DNA from: Bacillota bacterium
GTDB lineage: Bacteria > Bacillota > Clostridia > Christensenellales > SZUA-584
DNA length: 64,000 nucleotides
NCBI GenBank assembly: GCA_023428025.1
Contig: JAEYZN010000033.1
Location: forward strand, 1-64,000
Direction of reading: 5' to 3'
The position numbers were made by a program, and so were the translations under genes. Positions 16,356-25,604 of this stretch are shown here, in pieces (position 1 is the first letter of the stretch; each line of letters opens with the position of its first letter). The notes beneath the pieces were generated by a model. The model was not told the origin of the DNA and searched no databases. It saw only the letters and a list, made by a program, of their open reading frames with translations.

Positions 16356-16691
16356 CTACTGGACCTTGGAGCCGCAGCCCGAACAGAACAAGTCGCCTTC
16401 ACCCAGTGGTTTTCCGCACGCAGGGCAGGGGCGGGAGACCGGCGGCACAATCGGACGCGCATAGTAGAGCTCGTCCCGTGTGACGTAGCGGTTCAGGTCC
16501 GGTACGATGGCCGCGACAATGATACCGATCAGAAAGGACGAGAAGAAGCCAAGACACCAAAAACCGCCGAAGCTGTAGCCCTTCTTTTTTGCCATGCTGG
16601 CGCCGATAAACGACAAACCGACCTGCAGACCGAGAGCGAAGATGATGACCACGGTATAGACGCCGGCTAAGGCTGGATAATACGCAGACAT
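16356..16691 (-). CDS. Membrane protein with C-terminal zinc ribbon
   Basis: 111 residues. Two membrane helices (about residues 10-32 and 45-65) are followed by a C-terminal zinc ribbon CPACGKPLGEGDLFCSGCG with two CxxC pairs. ATG at 16691 has GGAGGA 7-8 bases upstream; a TTG at 16697 is too close to it. Such small zinc-ribbon membrane proteins are common in Clostridia, without a defined function. Confidence 0.8.
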   Translation of the reverse strand: MSAYYPALAGVYTVVIIFALGLQVGLSFIGASMAKKKGYSFGGFWCLGFFSSFLIGIIVAAIVPDLNRYVTRDELYYARPIVPPVSRPCPACGKPLGEGDLFCSGCGSKVQ

Positions 16692-16778
16692 TAACAATTC
16701 CTCCTGTATGTATTAAGCAATTATAGCATACACTGATGATGAGTGACAGCAGAGTGGAACAATATCAGGGCGACAATA

Positions 16779-17600
16779 TCAATTCATGGCTGCTTTTTTA
16801 TCGATATCGCTGATCGGTTTGAATGCATACCCTTGTTCTTCCCAGACTGTGAGTAGCCTGTCGAGTATCTTGACGTTGGTTGAAGACTGGCTATGGAGCA
16901 GTAAAATCGCACCGGGATGAGTTTCCGCCATGATTAGAGAGAACGCAATATCCTCGGATTTCTGGTTGTTCACATCCCAATCGGAATATCTGAAAGACCA
17001 GAATACCGTCGTGTACCCCAGCCGCTCAGCATAACTGAGCGTCAGTTCATTGAACTTGCCCTGCGGGGGCCGAAAATACTTGGGAAGCTCGAACCCGGTG
17101 GCCTCGCGGTAGGCTTCTTCCACACCGTTGAGTTCCTCCTCGAATTTACTGAACGACAGCCCGGTGACGCCGACATGGGACGACGTATGGTTGCCCACAA
17201 TGCTGCCGCCGCCCACGATGCGCTGGATCACATCCGGGTGCTGGCGGATATAGTCTTCCGTCATGAAAAAAACGGCGGGCGCGTCGTGCTTCTCCAGCAC
17301 GTCCAGAATCTTGGGGATGTTGCTGTTGTTGGGACAGTCGTCAAACGTCAGGTAGAGTGATTTGGAATCCGGCGATCCCACGAAAAGCACGTCGTAATTA
17401 CTGAGGTATTGGGCTTTTTCCATCGGTTTTGGCTGCTTTTCGGGTTCGTGAGGAAGGTAATACCACATGTATTCGGTGGTGGAATATATATTTTCGCCGG
17501 ATACGGGCTTGGATGAAAAAAAGCCTTTGATGCCCAAAGCCAGTATTGTGGCGGCGGTCAGGAAGATGATCAGCCAGGTTGTTATTTTAAGCTTGTTCAA
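16779..17600 (-). CDS. Polysaccharide deacetylase, PdaA-like
   Basis: 273 residues, TTG start at 17600 with AGGAG 8 bases upstream. An N-terminal membrane anchor (about residues 7-26) precedes a NodB-type domain: LYLTFDDCPNN (metal/catalytic Asp pair), GNHTSSH (metal His), FRPPQGKFNE and ILLLHSQS. Closest in pattern to PdaA, which deacetylates N-acetylmuramic acid to form spore cortex muramic lactam, fitting the sporulation genes nearby. Motif 1 carries Cys where Gly is usual. Acts outside the membrane. Confidence 0.85.
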   Translation of the reverse strand: MNKLKITTWLIIFLTAATILALGIKGFFSSKPVSGENIYSTTEYMWYYLPHEPEKQPKPMEKAQYLSNYDVLFVGSPDSKSLYLTFDDCPNNSNIPKILDVLEKHDAPAVFFMTEDYIRQHPDVIQRIVGGGSIVGNHTSSHVGVTGLSFSKFEEELNGVEEAYREATGFELPKYFRPPQGKFNELTLSYAERLGYTTVFWSFRYSDWDVNNQKSEDIAFSLIMAETHPGAILLLHSQSSTNVKILDRLLTVWEEQGYAFKPISDIDKKAAMN

Positions 17601-17817
17601 GTATACAGCTCCTGTTCGGGCGAATTTGGAAGGAATACCGGATATAGCAGATAATTATGCGGAGCAGGGGGCCAAAATGACCTGAACAGATAAATACATA
17701 TCTCAGCTTTGTCGCCGGGGGCTGCGGCCTGGCTGTGATGGTATACAAACGGACGAGGTGATATAATGAGGGCGTAAAGCAGGGCCAACCGCAAAGGTCG
17801 AAGCAGGGAGGAGCCGA

Positions 17818-18321
17818 ATGCTGATAATACGCAGATTGGAGCCGAATGACGCCGAAGCCGTGAGCGCGTTGTTTGCGCAGAGCTGGCGGTTTGCTTATAA
17901 GGGCATTGTGGGCGACGCATATCTGAATACCTTGCAGGACAGCCATTGGACGGCATTTTTGACGCAGCACCTGAATAATGGGCTGATGGGCATCGCGCTG
18001 GAGGCTGACGGCATCATGATCGGCGCCTGCCTGATCCGCAGGTCTTCGGCCTGCTGTTATCCGGATGACGGGGAGCTGCTGGCGATTTATCTTCACCCGG
18101 ATTTTATCGGCGCGGGCCATGGTCATATGCTGTATGGGGCTGTGGAGGTTGCGATGCGGGAAGAGGGTTATACCCACTGCATTGTGAACGTGTTGACCGA
18201 AAACGCACGGGCTGTGCATTTCTATGAGGACCATGGCTTTGAAAGAACGGCCCATACGGAGAAGGCGGTATTGGGAGGCCAGGAGCTGGAATGCGTGACG
18301 ATGCGGAAAGGGCTGCGATGA
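17818..18321 (+). CDS. GNAT family N-acetyltransferase
   Basis: 167 residues. LIIRRLEPNDAEAVSALF, LLAIYLHPDFIGAGHGHMLY (with the acetyl-CoA loop) and NVLTENARAVHFYEDHGFE are diagnostic. GGGAGGAG precedes ATG 17818. Its stop overlaps the ATG of the next, broken gene (ATGA), indicating an operon. Confidence 0.9.
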   Translation: MLIIRRLEPNDAEAVSALFAQSWRFAYKGIVGDAYLNTLQDSHWTAFLTQHLNNGLMGIALEADGIMIGACLIRRSSACCYPDDGELLAIYLHPDFIGAGHGHMLYGAVEVAMREEGYTHCIVNVLTENARAVHFYEDHGFERTAHTEKAVLGGQELECVTMRKGLR

Positions 18322-19092
18322 GAATACTGGTTATCACGGGAGACCGGATAACGGCAACACGAAAAAGACTGTGGAGAACCTGCGCGCGCGGATGGACGAA
18401 TTGGCGAAAGCGGACGGCGTGACGCTTGCGTATGAGACAGTGAGCCTCATGGAAGAGGTTCTGCCGGGGGTGCCGCGTCTGCTTCGAGAAAGGCGCGGCT
18501 TGTGCCCCTGTCGGGACGGGCTGGCCGCTCTGCGCAAAAAGCTGCTGCCGGCGGACGGCGTGATCGCCGCCAGCCCCGTGTATGTGGAGGACGTCAGCGG
18601 AACGATGAAAAACTGGATCGACCGCATGGCGTATCACTGCTACCGGCCCGCCTTTGCCGGAAAGCTCGCCTTTGTCGTCATCACATCCGGGGTGGGCACA
18701 ACGGGCCGCGCCGCTCAAACGATGGCGACGGCGATGCGCCTGTGAGGCTTTGGCCTCGGCGGCCGGCGCAATTACCGCACCGGCGCGCGCATCACAGAGG
18801 ACGATATCCGTAAACGCCACGGCAAGTCGCTGGAGAAAGATGCCCGTCGGTTTACAGGGGACTGAAAAACGGCAAGGCATTGAGGCCGTCTGTGTACGCG
18901 CCGATCACGTTCACCGTCCAGCAGTATTCATGGCGGCGGCGCGGGGAAGTGTCGGGCATCACGCGGCAATACTGGCAGCAGCAGGGCTGGCTGGATAAGG
19001 GATGCCGGTTTTACATCCCGCACCGGCGCAGCTTTATCGTATCCGGCCTGACGCGGATGGCCGGTCTGGTGATCGCACGGTTTTTTCTTTAA
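18318..19092 (+). pseudogene. NADPH-dependent FMN reductase-like (flavodoxin fold), two frameshifts and one nonsense codon
   Basis: MRILVITG then, after a shift near 18343, RPDNGNTKKTVENLRARMDE...; IAASPVYVEDVSGTMKNWID and VITSGVGTTGRAAQ are typical. An in-frame TGA at 18743-18745 stands where a Trp is expected (MRL-stop-GFGLGGRRNYRTG). After KDARRF another shift near 18851 leads to YRGLKNGKALRPSVYAP and the family C-terminus ending GLVIARFFL. Two indels plus a substitution make true decay likely. Would have been about 257 residues, translationally coupled to the GNAT gene. Confidence 0.85.
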
Positions 19093-19099
19093 ATCTTGC

Positions 19100-20332
19100 T
19101 CATGAAGCCGCTTCCGCCAGCGCCGGCTCGGCGCTTTTTTTGCGCAGCCGGTGTGACACCTGCAGCAGCGTTATGCTCAGCAGCGCGTAGCCCACGCACA
19201 CGAGCAGCAGCGCGGTGATGCCCGCGTTGTCCAGGATAACGCCGCCCAGCAGGTTGCCCACGATGCGTCCTGCGGCCATGGCCGTGCCGGTGAACAAAGC
19301 CTGGACCTGCACTGTCTCCTCGCAGGACACAATGCCGTTGCAGTAATAGGCGGCGGCCGAAGCGAACATGGCGACGGTGGATATATTGCACACCTGCGCG
19401 ATGATGACGGCGGGTACACTCGCGGCGAATATCAGAATGATATTCTTCAGCAGCAGCATCGCAAAGCCCAGCGTCATCAGCCATACGTAGCTGAATCGCT
19501 TTGCCAGCGGCCTGAAGAACAGCGCCAGAGGCACCTCGCTGATGCACATCACCGCCAGCATCAGGGCGAAGTCCATATCATTGCCGCCCACGCTGTGCAG
19601 GATGTTGACCTGGTAGGTATCCAGCACGCCCATGTTGGCCCATATCAGTACCATAACGACGAAGAATATCAGGTTGGCCGGGCTTTTGAGCAGCCGGAAG
19701 CCGAGCACGCCCGAAACAGGCAGCGGCGATGTGCCGTGTTTGGCGGCTTCCACGGTGCGCTCCGGCACCGGAAACAACAGTGTGCAGATGCCGGTGACGG
19801 CCACCAGCAGCACCGAAGCGCCGATGACCGCCGCCGTGCCGCCGAGGTGTGTGGCCAGCAGGCCGGAGGCGTAAGCCATCATGGCGCAGCCCAGCGACCC
19901 GAACGCGCGCGCTACACCGTAGTTGACGGGGACGCCGAAGGTTTCGAACTGCATCCCCAGCGCATTGACCAGCGAAGTGGCGGATATGGTGGTGCCGCTG
20001 ATGACGACCACGATGAGGCTGACGAGCGCCACCGGGGAATGTACCACGATGAGCAGCACCGAGAACACCAGTGTGACAAAACGCACAAAGGCGACCACGC
20101 GGCGCAACGGGAGATGGGGATGGCGGGCATAGAACGCCGCGATCAGCAGCGGCAGCACGATGGACAGGCCGCTGCCCAGCGCCAGCGTGAGCCCGATCTC
20201 CGTGTTGGAGAAGTTCTTCTCCTGCAATATCACGGTGATATACAGGAAGATCACAAAGGATGAAGCGAAGGATGAGAACTGTATCGCTGCGTAAAAAGTG
20301 TCGATCCGGCGCTTGAGCCGCTTGAGTTCCAT
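19100..20332 (-). CDS. MFS transporter (PPP/nucleoside symporter-like)
   Basis: 410 residues, 12 predicted membrane helices. The N-terminus KRRIDTFYAAIQFSSFASSF followed by GLTLALGSGLSIVLPLL resembles the LacY/NupG and phenylpropionate permease branch of the MFS. ATG 20332 has GGGGG about 6 bases upstream. Single-gene unit. Substrate not determined. Confidence 0.85.
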   Translation of the reverse strand: MELKRLKRRIDTFYAAIQFSSFASSFVIFLYITVILQEKNFSNTEIGLTLALGSGLSIVLPLLIAAFYARHPHLPLRRVVAFVRFVTLVFSVLLIVVHSPVALVSLIVVVISGTTISATSLVNALGMQFETFGVPVNYGVARAFGSLGCAMMAYASGLLATHLGGTAAVIGASVLLVAVTGICTLLFPVPERTVEAAKHGTSPLPVSGVLGFRLLKSPANLIFFVVMVLIWANMGVLDTYQVNILHSVGGNDMDFALMLAVMCISEVPLALFFRPLAKRFSYVWLMTLGFAMLLLKNIILIFAASVPAVIIAQVCNISTVAMFASAAAYYCNGIVSCEETVQVQALFTGTAMAAGRIVGNLLGGVILDNAGITALLLVCVGYALLSITLLQVSHRLRKKSAEPALAEAAS

Positions 20333-20511
20333 GAAGCCCCCTTAAACAAACCATTGGTACAAACAACCATACCGGGACATTATATCACCGCCGTTTGGGT
20401 TTTGCCACCGGCCGAAAGGGCAAAAAAACAAAGCAAGTGTTGCTATCCGCACGCGGATGGTATAATGGCGTTAAAAGGACGGCCACAACCGACAAAACGG
20501 AGGAAGCAGGC

Positions 20512-21066
20512 ATGAAGCATGCCGCAAATATACTCACCGCGCTTCGCATCGCGCTGTCGCTTTTGCTGCTGGCGTTTCTGGACAACAGGACGGTGTGTTT
20601 CGCGTTTTTCGCAGCGGGTGGCGCGACGGATCTGCTGGACGGCATCATCGCGCGGCGCACAGGCACGGCCAGCAAGCTGGGGGCGAGGCTGGATTCCTTC
20701 GCGGACATGCTGATGTTCGTCATCATGGTGATATGCGCTGTTGTGTGGGAGGGCGGCGCGCTGTGGGCGCTGATGCCCTATCTGGCGGCGGTGGCGGCGG
20801 TGCGTGTGGCCAACCTCGTCATTGCGGCGTGCAAATTCCGGACTTTCGCAGGTATACACACAATAGGCAATAAGCTGACCGGCGTGCTGATATTCGTGTC
20901 GTTCGGCGTGTACATATTGGTGGGGCGGCTGGTGGCGCTGGCGCCCGTGATCGCGGTGGCAGGGCTCACGGCGCTGGAGGAAACGCTGATCCTGCTCACG
21001 TCGCGCACGCTGGACCTGAACCGCAAGAGCCTGTTTGTGAAGCCAAAGGGTGAAAAGCAGGACTGA
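20512..21066 (+). CDS. CDP-alcohol phosphatidyltransferase family protein
   Basis: 184 residues, several membrane helices. The catalytic signature D-x2-D-G-x2-A-R-x8-G-x3-D-x3-D is complete (LLDGIIARRTG ... GARLDSFADM). These enzymes transfer phosphatidyl groups from CDP-diacylglycerol to an alcohol (PgsA, PssA and relatives) at the membrane. ATG 20512 follows GGAGGA; a TATAAT -10 box lies at 20460-20465. The acceptor alcohol cannot be assigned. Confidence 0.9.
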   Translation: MKHAANILTALRIALSLLLLAFLDNRTVCFAFFAAGGATDLLDGIIARRTGTASKLGARLDSFADMLMFVIMVICAVVWEGGALWALMPYLAAVAAVRVANLVIAACKFRTFAGIHTIGNKLTGVLIFVSFGVYILVGRLVALAPVIAVAGLTALEETLILLTSRTLDLNRKSLFVKPKGEKQD

Positions 21067-21518
21067 ATATATAGTCTGTTTCCGAAATGTTTGATATGTG
21101 GGCATGGGTTTGTAATATGTATGCGCATATCAATTAAGCATCTTCAGGGAGGGCATCATTCTTATGAGAAACAGATTTCTTGAAGCGCTGTTTGGCTGGT
21201 CGGCATCGCTTTAGCGGCGGCGCAGGTCTAGATGATCAATTTCAATCCAATGGCTCTGGAGAAAACGGGCGACACGATACTGTATCTGCCGACTGTGTAT
21301 CTTGCGCCGGTATGCGTCATCAGTTGTGGCAGGAGTAGAATGATCATCAGCGCTAGCCGAAGAACGGATATCTCCGCACGAGCGTTTTTTTAAAGCCATC
21401 CAGATAAACCCCGTTTATAGTATCGATGCGAACGATGCCTGTATTGCCATCCATCAGTGTGGGCTTGCGGTCTTGGCCGTATTCAACTTTATTTATGATA
21501 CAACAATGGTATCCTTCG
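21067..21518. other. Degraded stretch with a fragment of the DUF1848 gene start
   Basis: No intact gene. At 21340-21381 the sequence repeats the first 40 or so bases of the DUF1848 gene at 22536 (both read MIIS-(A/I)-SRRTDI), including a similar upstream GGAG site. A minus-strand frame (21353-21500) downstream of the ribbon-helix-helix gene encodes MDGNTGIVRIDTINGVYLDG, possibly a remnant of a partner protein. Confidence 0.45.
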
Positions 21519-21707
21519 CTATGCTTTTCCCGACTTGCCGACCACAAGAATGTCGCCGTGATGGGCCTCAAACTCGGCAATACGTTTTTTGATAAACTGT
21601 TCGATCTCCCTATTTTTTGTGCGACCTTCAAACTCAGCAACATAAGCGGGTTTTTGCAACAAAACAGCGGGTACTCTCAATGTAAAACGAGACAGATCAT
21701 CCTTCAT
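21519..21707 (-). CDS. Arc/ribbon-helix-helix protein
   Basis: 62 residues. RFTLRVPAVLLQKPAYVAEF gives the beta strand and first helix, and RTKNREIEQFIKKRIAEFE the second helix of an Arc-like RHH DNA-binding domain. ATG 21707 with AGGGGTG upstream is preferred over a start at 21737. It lies in tandem with a second RHH gene, and both are AT-rich compared with their surroundings. Probably an antitoxin-like repressor; no intact toxin gene is visible beside it. Confidence 0.7.
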   Translation of the reverse strand: MKDDLSRFTLRVPAVLLQKPAYVAEFEGRTKNREIEQFIKKRIAEFEAHHGDILVVGKSGKA

Positions 21708-21776
21708 ATCGACACCCCTATAGCTCAGTATTGACATAATCTTAGCGCCACCGTATACTTTGACGCTATGATGCGC

Positions 21777-21953
21777 TTATTCTTTATCCCGGCTCAATTG
21801 AATCTGCCCGTGTTTTTGCTCATGTTCTTCGATGGCTTTCCTAATGAGTATTAGAATTTGGCTGTTGGCCGACCGGCCTTCATAATCTGCAATGACATGA
21901 AGTTTATCCAGCATATCAGCTTCAATACGAATGGAAAGACTCTTTATTCCCAT
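21777..21953 (-). CDS. Second Arc/CopG-like ribbon-helix-helix protein
   Basis: 58 residues: MGIKSLSIRIEADMLDKLHV then YEGRSANSQILILIRKAIEE, a compact RHH fold. ATG 21953 has GGAGG 8 bases upstream. The upstream region 21960-22050 is very AT-rich with repeated TATATTT/AAATATA blocks that could serve as RHH operators. First gene of a two-RHH unit. Confidence 0.72.
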   Translation of the reverse strand: MGIKSLSIRIEADMLDKLHVIADYEGRSANSQILILIRKAIEEHEQKHGQIQLSRDKE

Positions 21954-22065
21954 TTAGAACGCCTCCAAATTAGATATAATTTATATTTATTTTATATTTG
22001 AAATGTGATAAGATAACTGAGTAATAGATACAATATAAATCTAAAATATATCTACGGAGTCGATG

Positions 22066-22407
22066 ATGAGGGTTGCGGTGATCGGTTCTAGAGGCCTGCA
22101 TGCCGATATCGCAATGTATATGCCGGCGGACACGACGGAGATCGTTACGGGCGGGGCCTCCTGCGTGGGACAACCGGGCGGAACGCTGGGCGGACGCAAA
22201 TCATATCCCCAAGCTGATATTGCATGCCGATTACAGCCGGTACGGAAGGCCGCGCCTCTCTGGCGCAACCGGATGATTGTGGAGATCGTGGATTGTGTCG
22301 TGGTTGTGTGGGACGGACGATCGCACAGCACGAAATACACCATCGACTATGCGTAAAGGCTCAGCAAGCCGGTGCGGGTATATAGACCAAGGGGCGGCGA
22401 TGAATGA
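22066..22407 (+). pseudogene. SLOG/DUF2493-like protein, two compensating frameshifts and a stop
   Basis: MRVAVIGSRGLHADIAMYMP and TEIVTGGA begin a DUF2493/SLOG Rossmann-like protein. The middle reads correctly only in another frame (WDNRAERWADANHIPKLILH), then the original frame resumes with APLWRNRMIVEI and VVVWDGRSHSTKYTIDYA. A TAA replaces a Lys codon at 22354-22356, after which RLSKPVRVYRPRGGDE continues to a natural stop. Lesions near 22160 and 22245 plus the nonsense codon indicate a dead gene. Confidence 0.75.
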
Positions 22408-22535
22408 CGCAGCGTCAGACTGCGATGGTGAAAAGTATTGGGACGTTCCGCTGGCTCAAAAAGCCTGTATTGCAAAGGAGAAAACGCATGCTACAATGAA
22501 TGTGATCTCATCAGTCATGAGCAGGGAGTTAGTAA

Positions 22536-23489
22536 ATGATCATCAGCATCAGCCGAAGAACGGATATTCCGGCATACTATGCCGACTGGTTCTTCAAACG
22601 TATTGAGGAACAGTATGTTCTGATGCGCAATCCCGTGAACATCCATCAGGTCAGCCGGGTCAGCCTGTCTCCCGGTGCGGTGGACTGCATCGTGTTCTGG
22701 ACGAAGAACCCGCAGCCCATGCTGAGCGCTCTGGACAGGCTCAAGAACTACCGTTACTATTTCCAGTTCACGCTGACCGCGTACAGTGGCGACGTGGAAG
22801 CGAGCCTGCCGCCAAAACCGGTGCTCATCGACACTTTCAAGGTGCTTGCGGACACCATCGGCAAAGAAAAGGTCATCTGGCGGTACGACCCGATCCTGAT
22901 CAATCCTGCGTACACCATCGACCGTCACGTCAGGCAATTCGAGCGGCTGGCGTGCAGCCTGGCCGGGCATACCGAGAAGTGCGTGATCAGCTTTCTCGAC
23001 TTTTACCCCAAGATTGCCGCCGCTGTAAGGACACTCGGCGTTATCCCTGTATCGGACGGGCAGAAACGGCATATTGCCAAAGCCTTGTCGGAGATCGCCT
23101 TCTCGTATGGCCTCGCCGTGGATGCGTGCGCCGAGACACTGGACCTTCCCGGCCCCGGCATCGGCCACGCCCGCTGCGTTGACGACCGCCTCATCAGCCG
23201 TATCACCGGCAGTCCCATCCGGGCGTGGAAGGACAGAAACCAGCGCCCCGCCTGTGGCTGTGCGGAGAGCGTGGACATCGGCGCGTACAACACCTGCGCG
23301 CACGGCTGCCGCTACTGCTACGCCAACCACAGCGCCGCCGCCGTGGCAGACAGCCGCCGCACATACGACGCAGCTTCGCCGCTGCTGTGCAGCCGCCTCA
23401 CCGAGGCGGACACCGTATACCAAAGGACAACACGATCGCTAAGGGACGATCAGGACGGGCAATTAAAAATGCCATTTGACTTACTGTAG
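22536..23489 (+). CDS. DUF1848 family protein
   Basis: 317 residues, normal length. Starts MIISISRRTDIPAYYADWFF and ends with a cysteine cluster CGCAESVDIGAYNTCAHGC + RYCYAN, whose CxxxCxxC pattern resembles the iron-sulfur binding loop of radical SAM proteins, but here C-terminal. Function is not established; DUF1848 is often near DNA- or tRNA-repair genes. ATG 22536 has GGGAG upstream and TTGCAA/TACAAT about 60 bases upstream may be its promoter. A copy of its 5' end lies 1.2 kb upstream. Confidence 0.88.
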   Translation: MIISISRRTDIPAYYADWFFKRIEEQYVLMRNPVNIHQVSRVSLSPGAVDCIVFWTKNPQPMLSALDRLKNYRYYFQFTLTAYSGDVEASLPPKPVLIDTFKVLADTIGKEKVIWRYDPILINPAYTIDRHVRQFERLACSLAGHTEKCVISFLDFYPKIAAAVRTLGVIPVSDGQKRHIAKALSEIAFSYGLAVDACAETLDLPGPGIGHARCVDDRLISRITGSPIRAWKDRNQRPACGCAESVDIGAYNTCAHGCRYCYANHSAAAVADSRRTYDAASPLLCSRLTEADTVYQRTTRSLRDDQDGQLKMPFDLL

Positions 23490-23490
23490 C

Positions 23491-24627
23491 CTACAGTATT
23501 TTTTTGAGCAGCGGTATTTTTCTTAATATATATGAAACCGTGAAACAGGCTGGAACGCAGACCGGAATCATGGTAATAAACTTGATAAAAGGCGGCCAGT
23601 CGACGGACTGGAAAAGCAGCGTGATCGCCACAATGACCGGCGTGTGGAATACATAGACGGCGAACGCGCTGTCAGATATTTTCTTGGTCAGCTTGCGCTG
23701 ACTGTTGAACTTCTCCCGGAACAACACCAGCAAACTTACGACCATCGCCACAGCCGCGAACGATTCCCATAACGCGTACAGCGCGCTTTGCCAGGTGAAT
23801 CCCCCGTCGAGCAGCGCGTAGTCGCGGCTCCAGAACGCCTGACAGGCCAGCATCAGCACCACCCATACGCCGAAGCCCCAGTGAGGCGCCCCGTACAGCA
23901 GACCGATATAGCTTTTGTTCAGCTTCGAGAGCATATCATGCCGGTGGGCGAGTATGCCCGCGATGAACAGCACGATGTACTGTGCAAAATGACAAAGCGG
24001 CATGTTAAACAGGTTGGTGGTGACGGGGAACCAGATTCTGACGAGGAAGGTCAGCGCAGCGATAACCAGCACCAATATGCACAACGCCGCCGGAGTGGGG
24101 GACAGCTTTCTTTGCGAAGCGTCCCATGTTCTTCCGGCCATCCGCCGTGCAACGGCATAGATCACGGTGAATACCAGCAGCGCCACCGCGAACCAGAGAG
24201 GACCCGTTCCGCTCAGGATACGCAGGCTGGTGATGTTCTGTGCATAAAAGGAGATAAAATCCTGTCCGGGGGCCGGGCTGCCGAGCAGCACATACTCGGT
24301 AAACGGGTCGACCAAAAACATAAAGAGTAGCGTGGGGACGCCGAGTCGCATGGCGCGGTCTTTCAGGAAAGGTCCAAAGCCTTTCCTGTCGTAAGCGCCC
24401 GGCACAAAATATCCCGCGATCAGAAACAGAAAGCCCATGAAGAAAGCCTGCACAAACGGCTGAAAAAAGCTGAAGAACGCTTTCTCGCCGCCGCTCAATA
24501 TGCGACCCTCCTGATAGTACCAGTTGCCCATCCCGCTGTAGGTGACCGACAGGTGCATAATGACGACCAGTATGACGACGAACAGACGGATGTTACCGAT
24601 ATACAACAGCCGCTTGTCTGTTTCCAT
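23491..24627 (-). CDS. Acyltransferase 3 family membrane protein
   Basis: 378 residues with about ten membrane helices. IGNIRLFVVILVVIMHLSV contains the conserved His of acyltransferase-3 enzymes, and FYAQNITSLRILSGTGPLWF and VYVFHTPVIVA are further family segments. These enzymes O-acylate polysaccharides or lipids at the membrane. ATG 24627 is preferred over 24669 because GGAGGGGAG lies directly upstream. Converges with the DUF1848 gene, with 1 base between them. Confidence 0.85.
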   Translation of the reverse strand: METDKRLLYIGNIRLFVVILVVIMHLSVTYSGMGNWYYQEGRILSGGEKAFFSFFQPFVQAFFMGFLFLIAGYFVPGAYDRKGFGPFLKDRAMRLGVPTLLFMFLVDPFTEYVLLGSPAPGQDFISFYAQNITSLRILSGTGPLWFAVALLVFTVIYAVARRMAGRTWDASQRKLSPTPAALCILVLVIAALTFLVRIWFPVTTNLFNMPLCHFAQYIVLFIAGILAHRHDMLSKLNKSYIGLLYGAPHWGFGVWVVLMLACQAFWSRDYALLDGGFTWQSALYALWESFAAVAMVVSLLVLFREKFNSQRKLTKKISDSAFAVYVFHTPVIVAITLLFQSVDWPPFIKFITMIPVCVPACFTVSYILRKIPLLKKIL

Positions 24628-25046
24628 AAGCGCAATCTCCCCTCCGGAACCACTAAACCTTACTGCCATTATAAAGCCTGACGGAGCGGTGAAAGTAGGA
24701 ATATAAAATCACGAACCCGAACAATATTATCGGACCCGGGGAGCGCGGTGGACCTGAGGGAAATATCACAAAAATCAATAATACACCGGTTACGACAATA
24801 TAAGGCTAATGGGATAAAATGGAGGGGACCTCCGTGAAAATAAGCGGCACTACATACGCGAAAGAGCCTACAAGTGAAAAACCAGGGCTCAGGGCTTGTC
24901 GTATCTCTTCGCTCCATCTGAAAGAATAACCTTAATTATTTCCCGCAATTCTGTATACAACAACTTTAGGGGTCTTGTACATCAGAATCGAATAATCTTT
25001 TACCCCATGACCTAAACTAACCAAAAAGATGAAAAGGGGTATTGGA
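24628..25046. other. Intergenic region without a supported gene
   Basis: About 420 bases, partly AT-rich. The only long frame (minus, 24669-24917) has no ribosome site and no recognisable product. It must contain the promoters of the divergent acyltransferase and VOC genes, but no convincing -35/-10 pair stands out. Confidence 0.5.
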
Positions 25047-25421
25047 ATGAAAAATATCACGCCAGACATTATGCTGCACGACTGCGAGGAGAAGCTGGAG
25101 TATTACCGGGAGATATTCGGCGGGGAGCTGTCAGGCATCAACAAAACGCCCGACGGCAGCATCATGCATGCGGAACTGCACGTAAAGCCGGGCTGCGCGC
25201 TGTATTTCCACGACAAATTCAGCTTCGCCAGCGAAATTGTATACGGCAGCATCGTACTGGTGCTGGAGATGGAGTCGGAAGAAGAGCTGAACCGCATTTA
25301 CAACGCCCTCAAGAAGGATGGCGGCGTCCGGTTCGACCTGCAGAAAACGGACTGGGGCGCATTGCACGCCGTGGTGGAGGACAAGCACAGCATCATCTGG
25401 TCGCTGAACTATATGCTGTAG
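25047..25421 (+). CDS. VOC family protein (PhnB-like)
   Basis: 124 residues. MKNITPDIMLHDCEEKLEYY then FGGELSGINKTPDGSIMHAE and a C-terminal DWGALHAVVEDKHSIIW: the PhnB-like branch of the VOC fold. AAAAGGGG precedes ATG 25047. Stand-alone gene; substrate unknown. Confidence 0.82.
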   Translation: MKNITPDIMLHDCEEKLEYYREIFGGELSGINKTPDGSIMHAELHVKPGCALYFHDKFSFASEIVYGSIVLVLEMESEEELNRIYNALKKDGGVRFDLQKTDWGALHAVVEDKHSIIWSLNYML

Positions 25422-25604
25422 CCGTCAGCGCGAACCGAAAACTGAACGATGTAAATTGCAGAACGTTTTGAGCGGCGGCTGGTTTGACAGGCTCCCATAA
25501 TTTTATTATATTGGAAGCAATAAGGAAGAACCGTCATAGCTCATTATCTATGAAAGGCTTTTAATTCGTGCGAAAAGGAAGAAATCACATGAAGGAGCCT
25601 TTTA

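Noticed and set aside
21353..21643. 96-codon minus frame overlapping the first RHH gene
   Set aside because: Its first half overlaps the RHH gene in another frame; only its last 50 codons could be a remnant, without a start.
24669..24917. 82-codon minus frame upstream of the acyltransferase
   Set aside because: No ribosome site, low-complexity start and no family resemblance.
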